Part shown: in pieces, positions 56,290-64,000 of the stretch
Position numbering within the stretch: the stretch's first letter is position 1
How the letters are laid out: every line of letters begins with the position of its first letter
Assembly: GCF_026745355.1 (NCBI RefSeq)
Contig: NC_079210.1
Coordinates: 5,739,204 to 5,803,203 of the forward strand
DNA length: 64,000 bases
Reading direction: 5' to 3'
Origin: Beta vulgaris subsp. vulgaris
Taxonomy: Eukaryota > Streptophyta > Magnoliopsida > Caryophyllales > Amaranthaceae
Made by a program: the position numbers and the translations under genes
The notes under the pieces: model-generated
Databases searched by the model: none
What the model was told of the DNA's origin: nothing
What the model saw: the letters and a program-made list of their open reading frames with translations, nothing else

Positions 56290-57710
56290 CTGATAGGTTT
56301 TAAAATATATGCCATAAGTGCAGGGTGTCTGTTTAACAGAAACTGGCAAATACTGATCGATCCACAAGGAGAGGAGTTCTATAGATTTATGCTCAATTAT
56401 TTAACTACTTCAAGAGAGAAATTTGTTTAAATAATTAACAACTAAACTAGAATAATCTTGAGCACAAAAAGATGGAAGTTTATCAAATAATTTAAAACCT
56501 AAGGCAATCGATCGGTCCACTATGCTTATACCAATTTAATTACTACAATATAGTTCAACAATACTTGGATTAAGGTTCGAATAATTAGAGTATTTCGTTG
56601 ATCCTACGGTCGGGTATTAACAACTCTTATATTAACATATGCCAGTATGATCGCTCAACATAATCAAACATACCTATTGTAACAAGCCTCTAAATAATAC
56701 GATCTTTCGATTTTAACTCCTATTAGCTAAATATAATTCATGATATTGCACAATTACATGAATTAAACAAGCATAATAAATCAATAGGGATTACTAGTTC
56801 AATCCATATATTGAATTGAAGCACTTTAAACCACATTAAAAAAAGTTATAAACATGGTTTCTCTTACTAAACCCCAGAAAAAGACTACTCAATCATGATA
56901 ATGATAAACACAATAAACATAATGCAAATAGAAGAATTCATCAAATTAAACAGAGTAAAAAAGAATACCGAATGATCGAAGAACAATGAAAAACAAAATT
57001 AACGATCTTTATAATCTTCAAAGTAAAGAGTTACTACATAGCTAGAGAGAAAAAAACTAAGTGTTCAAACCTAATAAGATGGTCTAATCGAAAATACTAA
57101 AAATCTATTTATAGTTTTTACAAATTCGACTAAAAAAGGCAAAATTAACCGTCCCAAAAAACCGCCCGGTCGGGCGACGGTGATTAAAATCTACGACAAA
57201 AGGGGAAATTCTGCCCTGTCAACCGGGCAACGTCGCTCGGTCGGGCACGTAACCAGTTTGGGATCTTTTCTCGCCCGGTTGGCCGGGCAAATAAGACTTG
57301 GATTCTGATGAAAATTTCTTTTCGCCCGATCGACCGGGCGGGGAAACTGCAAATTTGCGTCAACTTGCGAAGCTTGTATCTCTCAAAACATAAGTCTGAT
57401 TTGGGTGTGTGACCTATCATTGGAAAGCCTTTGAAGTCTAGTTTCTATTCCAACTAGAATTTTTTGATTATCAATTTTTTATAAAAATTTATGATTAAAA
57501 TAGTAAACAGGTGTCAGTTTTGGCACTTCTTTTACTAACTCTTTGCTTCATTCTAACTCGAAATTGTCCCAAACGGATGCATTGTGATCCTTGCGCAAGC
57601 TATCTTCATTTTCAATGATTAATAGGCTTGATATTAGATAATCAATCATCGAAACACGCAAACGGGGAGTAGAGCACAACTTACGCAATTCATGCCATTA
57701 TGCACCTAAA
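56290..57710. repeat. Unresolved repeat-like region with CGCCCGGTCGGGCG stretches
   Basis: No coding frame was found. At 57160-57345 four GC-rich CCCGGTCGGGC/CGCCCGATCGACCGGGCG-type stretches stand in AT-rich DNA, like those inside the copia LTRs at 2148 and 3174. The phrase ACTGATCGATCCACAAGGAG near 56354 is, from memory, of a type common in plant LTR elements. No LTR edges were located. Confidence 0.4.
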
Positions 57711-57826
57711 TGCTCTAAAAGGAGTTCTAAATGCAATCAAAATACATCTTAAAATTATATATAAATGTGACATATCACTTACCTTTCAATACTCTTATAT
57801 TAAGAAAAAAGCCTATTCAGATTTTT

Positions 57827-57892
57827 TTTTTTTTTTTTTTTTTGGTGAAAGAGGGAGGGAAAGAACCCCATCAACAGAAACAAAGAAAAAGA
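57827..57892 (-). mobile_element. Very short 5'-truncated LINE-type insertion with poly(A) tail
   Basis: On the plus strand a T run (57827-57843) is followed by GGTGAAAGAGGGAGGGAAAG and related sequence to 57892. The 13 bases TATTCAGATTTTT occur on both sides (57814-57826 and 57893-57905). This is the signature of target-primed reverse transcription that stopped after about 50 bases. Confidence 0.75.
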
Positions 57893-57905
57893 TATTCAGA
57901 TTTTT

Positions 57906-58551
57906 ATAACCTCCGTAATTAATTAGTACTATTTCACCATTTAGTTACATCGGTTATATTCTTACACATTAACCTAAAATCCAAAAACAAGATTGGATCA
58001 TATTTTTTATAAGTAATTATTATGTATATATATGTACTCTCCTAAAGTCGAATGTTATATTAATGAATGTTTCATATTATAATTTACTATCTAAAAATTT
58101 TAAAATAAACTAGAACATAATTCCTAAACACATTCTAAATTTCTAATGAAGTACCTATAACTTTTTTTTCCCACTTCTCTCAAACTTTTAATTTAAAATT
58201 TCAAATTCACATTGTTAAATAATTTGGTCACCCGAATCACCAACTAGTTGTAAAGTGTAAACCAAAAGCAAGAAGGAGGAAAATAGAAAAAACGCCCGCC
58301 CTCGTAATTGTAGACTAAGACCACAACAGAAAATTCAAAGTTTCTTCTTTCTTTCCTTCACAGCTTCACTTCACTATAACATTAACACTCCTATGCTTTT
58401 TGAGGCTTTGAGCTTCATTCAACCTTCAAAATCAAACCTCCATCTTTCTCTCTCCTCCACCATTCCCCTAATTCCTTCATAAAACCCTAAAAACCCTCAA
58501 TAAACCCTTTCTTCTCTCCATTTCTCTCTCTAAGTTCGATTCTTCCCCAAA
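57906..58551 (+). other. Upstream region and 5' leader of NUP133
   Basis: The first part is AT-rich. From about 58330 the sequence becomes CT-rich (TTCTTCTTTCTTTCCTTCAC, then CTCTCTCCTCCACC), typical of a plant 5' leader. No clear TATA box was seen at the expected distance. Confidence 0.5.
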
Positions 58552-61500
58552 ATGTTCTCTCCTTCTTCGCGGAAGAAATCGACTTACAGTTCCTTGAAAG
58601 ACCGAAATGTCAACCAGCAGAAAACGCCGTTGTTCGATTCGTCACCGATAACTCCGGTAGCCGGTAATCGCAATTCCATAAATGACGGTTCTATCCCTAA
58701 TCGTCCTCAAAGTGGTACTCCTGCTCCTTGGGCTTCTCGTCTATCTGTTATTGCCAGGTATTCTCTAATTAATTCAACTTATCTATGAGTTTTAGTAGTT
58801 TTTGTTGCTCATTTTTAGTTTAATTGCAATTTAAGTGTTTATTTGCATAGCTATTGTATGTGTGGCAACTGTTGTTTAACTGATTTTAGGCGATTTTTGT
58901 TGAACTGATGGTGGTAACTAGTTAGCTCATTTACGGCTCGATGTCGAAGGACATTGTGTTTAATTTAGATATACTAGAGCGAAATTGTAGTATTGGAGCT
59001 TCTAGAATGAGTATGAATTAGTTGGCTCATTTGCGGCTTGATGTCAAAGGACATTGTGTTCAATTCAGATATACTAGAGCGAAATTATAGTATTGGAGCT
59101 TCTAGAATGAGTATGTATTAGTTGGCTCATTTGCGGCTTGATGTCGAAGGACATTGTGTTTAATTTAGATATACTAGAGCGAAATTGTAGTATTGGAGCT
59201 TCTGGAATGAGTATGAATTAGTTGGCGTTGGTATTATGATAGGAGTTAATTATGTATTATACAAGTATGTTATATTTGGCGGCGAATATGCTGAATTAGT
59301 TGGTGACTTGGCTTGTTATTGATTGCTTAACTTTTAATTTAACTTTTTGACATTGTTACTAAAGCTGTAGGTAAAAGGAAAGCGGTCATGAATTTTTCAA
59401 TTTCATATCTCAATTAGTGTGTGAATTGCTTTAGCAATATCCCGTTCATGTTGGAGGTGTTTTTTTAATTTTATGGTGTTCTCGTTCATAGAATGTTATG
59501 TGCAAACTGCAAAACATGTACTCAGTGAGTCAGTGGTGATCAGAGTCCTGAAACTATTTGGAGTATCCCAACCTATTTAGAGTTTCAAGTATCATCTCAT
59601 ACCATAGCTTTCTGAGCTGATGAGCATGATGGCTGTGTGGCCTGTTTGGTATACGCATTGGCCTTTGTAAAGCATGACCGGCAGTTTTTCTAGCTTTTAT
59701 GTCCTTCCTAACCTTTGTATACTATCCGCACCTCAAACTTGGTTCCTTTTGGGTATAATGTTTGTGGCTTGCTGAATGCACAAATTTGCATTTTGTTTAC
59801 TCAGAAATTCCAGTGGAGAAGTGACTAAAACTCAGTAGCTGATAAGGACATAGGCCTGTTGTAGGGGATTGTGTTTTGGAGCAACTGTTATTGTTGGAGT
59901 CACCCTAGCTGATATGCTTTACTAAATGTGGAAAACCCATCTGGTTTAAATGTGGAAATCCTTTGTTTGAAAGCTGTTCATCATGGCTTTTCAAGTTCAA
60001 TATTCTTTTAACTATCATCTAGCTTTTGCTTAGATGCTGCTGCAGTTTTCTTCTTCCCTCTGTTGTTGAATTAACTGCCGTTATAGTTGCCAGTTTGAAG
60101 TTAGGGTAGTGTTAAACTAATCGTTGTATGTTTATTGGCAGAATCCCTTCGGCAAAGAAAAATGAAAAGATGGAAAATGTTGATCTACCACAGCCTGTGT
60201 ATGTTGGAGATTTTCCACAAGCTGTTCATGATGAACAGACAAGTTTCCTGCGGAATTCGGTCCCAGGTTAATGATATGAGTTTGTCTTTTCATTTACAAG
60301 AACCTTGCCTTTTCTGTCTGCCTTTTGTGAGGTTGATATGTATGTCTGAGTGGGACACTGTTGGAATTGTTGTGGCAGGTGAAGCGTGCATTTCTGGTGG
60401 GATGGACAAGGAAACTGGGTTGTCTTGGATGATTTGCGGAAGTAAACTTTTTCTATGGAGTTACCTATCACCTGCTGCTTCAAAGAGATGTGTTGTTCTT
60501 GATCTTCCAGCAGATGTATCTGATATTTGCAGTAGAAATGCATACCTTGGTGATACTTGGTTGCTTTGTCTCATCAATTGGGACAATGTTCACCAGAGTA
60601 GCAGTATAGTAAATCAGTTGACCTCAGCTGGAGTCATATTATGCAATCAAAGAAGTCGAGCTATTGTATACTGGCCTGATATATATTCAGATGACGGTGC
60701 GACTCCAAGAATCAGTCTTGCATCTTCTGAAGAGCCAGAGATTATTTCTCCAATGGGGCATGGTAGGAGTCCTCCACGTCAACTGCAATCAGAAAATAGG
60801 CTTGAAAGGCTTTCGACTAATCCGAGCTCTTTTAATTCCTTGATTGCATCTACCATCCCTTTCAATCACCATGCTTGTGTTGCACTTGCCACTAGTTCCA
60901 ATGGTGAACTCTGGCAATTCATCTGCACTCCTGCTGGAGTTCTCCGTCAAAAAGTATGTGATATCCTGTCAACTTCTATTAGTGGCTATAGTCATCCGTC
61001 AGGGAGTAAGGGGTATCCAAGATCTCTTATATGGCGTTTTCCATCCCTCTTGACTGGAAAATCTAATAGGCAGTTTTTCGTATTGACCGATCATGAAATA
61101 CAGTGTTTCAGCATTCAACTTTCACCTAATCCAACTTTGTTAAAAGTCTGGTGCCATGAAATCATTGGCACTGATAACGAACTAGGAATTAAGAAGGACT
61201 TGGCTGGTCAGAAGAGAATTTGGCCTTTGGATATTCAGGTCGATGAACGTGGTAAAGAATTAACCATTCTTGTTGCTATATTTTGTAAGGATCGTCTAAG
61301 CAGTTCAAGCTACACAGAATATTCTCTCTTAACTATGCAATATAAATCTGGTTTAGATGAAACCTCAAAGGACTTTACACAGGGAAGGGTGTTAGAGAAG
61401 AAGTCCCCTATACAGGTTATTATTCCAAAAGCCAGAGTAGAAGAGGAGGAATTCTTGTTTTCAATGAAATTGAGAGTTGGGGGTAAGCCTTCAGGATCAG

Positions 61501-63550
61501 CTATCATACTGTCTGGAGATGGAACTGCGACTGTGTCTTACTTTTGGAGAAACTCAACCAGGCTTTACCAATTTGATCTGCCATATGATGCTGGAAAAGT
61601 TATTGATGCTTCTGTTTTCCCTTCGACTGATGATACAGAGGAGGGCGCCTGGGTTGTACTGACTGAGAAAGCTGGAGTCTGGGCAATACCAGAGAAGGCT
61701 GTATTGTTTGGTGGAGTTGAACCTCCAGAGCGAAGCTTGTCACGCAAAGGAAGCTCAAATGAGAAGTCTCCTGCAGAAGAAAATAAAAACCTTCTGAATG
61801 CAGCTGGTGTATCTCCTGGGAAAGCTGGTCTAGATGCTCGGGATGTTGGTGGCAAGCAGAGATCTGGTTTTACAGGGGTTGCAGGCAAGAATGCTCAAGA
61901 TGAGGAAGCAGAGGCTCTACTTAATCGTCTGTTTCATGATTTTCTCTTGTCAGGTCAGGTTGATGGGTCTCTTGAAAAACTGAAAAATGTCAGGGCATTT
62001 GAAAGGGATGGAGAAACTAATGTGTTTGCTCGGGCAAGTAAATCAATTGTTGATTCTCTGGCTAAGCACTGGACAACAACTAGAGGTGCTGAAATTGTTT
62101 CCTTGGCTGTTGTTTCAAACCAACTTATAGAGAAGCAACAGAAACATGAAAAATTTCTTCAGTTTTTGGCTTTGTCCAAGTGCCATGAAGAATTGTGTTT
62201 GGAGCAGAGTAAGTGTATTCCTCCTACATGCAGGCTACGTTGTTTTTCCTGTAAATTTGGATTTGTAGTATTCCAGTACTCTTTTTTAACTCAATTTCGT
62301 CCAGGCTCGAGGCCGCGGACGGGAAGTTGTTTGTCATTTCTGTCTGGTTTTAGTGAGATTGGAAATATCTACACGACCCCTACTATTTGCCTCTTTTCTT
62401 GACTGTGGTTATGAATTAAAATCATGAATGAGATTTAGTATTGGAAAGTCTACTTCAAATGTTACATGACATTCCTACATGACCAATGTGGGCCATAACA
62501 TTTCGGCTAAGCAATTCTAATATTTTTTCCATTTACTCATAGGAATTTCACACCAATCCACTTGCAAGTAATGGTAGCTACCACTTTACCTCTTTTTAAA
62601 TTTATTTACTTTTGTTCTTCAGAAGACGAATGTGGAATCTGAGTCGATAAATTACTGCATTTTTCTCTTGTTTGAATATGCTTGGCACACTTTCTGGTCA
62701 ACCTGTCTCTAAATATATGTACTGGGGATGAAGCATAAACTTTACATAGCCTGTTGTACTGGTTTGATTTATTGTCAAATACAAACATTGGGTTGTAGCA
62801 TTTTATATTAATTTGTGTACAGGATGTAAGGAGAAAGCCCTTTTTACCCATAGATCAAAAGCATTCTAGCAACTGTTCTTTATCTGACTGCTTAGACAGT
62901 CTTGACTACCCATTTGGAGATGGGCTCTTTTCTTAGGAGTATATTGTAGTCTTTGTTGAATTCTACTGTGACAGAATTACTCTCAGTTGTTTATATTGTT
63001 GGATGAAGTAGTTGATTGGAATCTTGCATTTCTTCCTCGCTTTTATAGTCTTATTAAGGAGCTCCGCTCCCTAGTTTACTCTTGCATCCCTATTCCCCAT
63101 CAGAGTTGTGCTCGAAGGGATAAAATGCAGACAAAATCACTAGTGTTAAGTTAAAGCCAGGACGACACTATTCTTCATTGACTCTGATGCCTTCGTATAA
63201 TGGAATTAGTGGGTATGAAGAAGTTGGGGAATATTAATGGTAATATGGTATATCAACTCACAATGCCTTGTAGATTCCAGACATTTTTTAATTAATGGCC
63301 TCATGGGTCGTATTTTGAGAATGTGAGAACAATGAAAACATGCACTTCAAGTGGTTGGTTTAGTGGAATGCTTCCTTCTTTTCTATAAGAAAGTTCTTGG
63401 TTAACTTTTAAGTAATGTGTAAAAGAACTGCCATTTGTATAATATCATAGATATCTATGATATGTGTGCTGAAGTTTAGTAATTTACTCCTTTACAAAAT
63501 GAACCACTCCTTTCCATAATCTCTTTCCTCCTCTCTCTCTCTCCCCTCTC

Positions 63551-63590
<40 letters not shown>

Positions 63591-64000
63591 CCCCTCCCTA
63601 GTTCTCTTTCTATTCAGAGTGTTGCTTTTGGTGATAAAATAATTTCATAAATATGCTAAGTTCATACAACTAAGCAATAGAAGAAAAACTTACAGAAATC
63701 TGTATGTGGATGATAGATAGACTTCAAATTTACAAAATTGATAATATATTCAGAAACTTCTCCTAGGTTATTTAAGGGTATTGCTTCTTTTCCTCTTTCT
63801 CTTTCATCTTTGTTTTGTCTTCTGTGTTTGATATTTGTTAGTTTACTTGCTTTTCCTTTTTCTTTGGGCTACAACATGCCAAGTCTGCATTGGTCTATGT
63901 TTTCTCGACTGAGAATGGCATAATCAATCTGGCATGATCATTTTTGTAGGACATGCTCTCCAAATTATATTGGAAGACGGTGAAAAGCTGATTGGCATGA
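58552..64000 (+). CDS. NUP133: NUP133, nuclear pore Y-complex subunit, 5' part (exons 1-4)
   Basis: Exons as I read them: 58552-58757, 60142-60266, 60379-62208 and 63950 to beyond the window; all introns have GT-AG ends and the frame is kept across each join. ATG 58552 gives MFSPSSRKKSTYSSLK, the plant NUP133 N-terminus, followed by a long beta-propeller region (WPDIYSDDGATPR, ACVALATSSNGELWQFICTP, GVWAIPEKAVLFGG). An alpha-helical region then starts (HDFLLSGQVDGSLEKLKNVR, SKSIVDSLAKHWTTTRGAE), and exon 4 continues HALQIILEDGEKLIGM. About 720 residues are coded before the last intron, a little over half of the usual plant length. NUP133 is a structural member of the Nup107-160 scaffold; in Lotus it is needed for root symbiosis signalling. 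If intron 2 (60267-60378) or intron 3 stays unspliced, exon 3 runs in frame to a stop at 62400-62402. Confidence 0.93.
58919..59218 (+). repeat. Three tandem 100-bp units in NUP133 intron 1
   Basis: Units begin at 58919, 59019 and 59119 with TAGTTGGCTCATTTGCGGCT (first unit slightly different) and share GATATACTAGAGCGAAATT and TAGTATTGGAGCTTCT. The period is exactly 100 bp. Units 1 and 3 agree where unit 2 differs at several sites. Confidence 0.92.
62209..63949 (+). other. NUP133 intron 3
   Basis: The donor is AGCAGA|GTAAGT and the acceptor TTTTTGTAG|GACATG. The joined codon AGA keeps the frame (CLEQ-R-HALQIILEDG). It contains a CT microsatellite at about 63528-63590 and no recognisable element. 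Confidence 0.8.
63528..63590 (+). repeat. (CT)n microsatellite in NUP133 intron 3
   Basis: CT runs are broken by a few CC steps. Confidence 0.9.

Noticed and set aside
57700..57922. Two overlapping small frames with a Phe run
   Set aside because: The Phe/Ile run is the T tract of a short LINE insertion.
58552..58788. 78-codon frame as an independent small gene
   Set aside because: It is exon 1 of NUP133 read into intron 1; the splice donor at 58758 and matching frame in exon 2 show this.
60135..62402. 755-codon frame as a complete gene starting at 60135
   Set aside because: It is NUP133 exon 3 with upstream intron and out-of-frame exon 2 sequence at its start and intron 3 at its end.

Overview
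The window is nuclear DNA of a flowering plant. The supports are Ty1/copia and Ty3/gypsy-type LTRs, plant CACTA, MULE, hAT and Helitron elements, L1-type LINEs with an RNase H domain, Stowaway-like MITEs, and a spliced NUP133 gene with GT-AG introns. It is a eudicot as far as I can tell; an order such as Caryophyllales is only a guess.

Only three host genes can be supported. At the right edge is the 5' part of NUP133 (nuclear pore Y-complex), four exons, running out of the window. The other two, at 28919-30028 (-) and 38197-39345 (+), encode 369- and 382-residue proteins that I do not recognise. They share one layout: an N-terminal domain ending in an RLNDLF motif, a charged central coiled coil, and a C-terminal domain with a (M)xVY...W...AYxG pattern. 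I read them as diverged paralogues in opposite orientation about 8 kb apart. They are the best candidate here for an undescribed family.

The rest is almost all transposable elements. 1-6401: a copia gag-pol element cut by the window edge, followed by a deleted copia element whose 5' LTR holds a solo LTR and whose 3' LTR holds a Helitron. 6890-7603: a hAT element with a perfect 8-bp target duplication. 7612-10075: the 3' end of another copia element. 10482-28442: a tower of nested insertions. A gypsy-type LTR was hit by a 10.7-kb CACTA element (AAT duplication), a 2.2-kb solo LTR (TACTA) and a 1.5-kb CACTA derivative. Next to it a MULE (9-bp duplication) was itself hit by a second CACTA derivative (TTC) and a hAT element (8 bp). 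The big CACTA element carries dead TNP2-like and TNPA-like genes and an exon copied from a host CNNM/DUF21 gene.

30248-37980: MITEs, one Helitron, a degenerate AAATGAGTAT array and a 274-bp tandem duplication, several of them in the upstream regions of the two paralogues. 40225-52943: LINE remnants around one 7.97-kb L1 element with a 17-bp target duplication and an unexplained 1.37-kb open-frame spacer between ORF1 and ORF2. 52992-55547: a 2.56-kb solo LTR with a perfect AAAAC duplication, followed by a copia pol scrap and an unresolved repeat. From about 58250 the sequence is the NUP133 locus. Nearly all element proteins carry stops or frameshifts, so I expect little autonomous activity. 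The intact target duplications show that most insertion boundaries are still precise.
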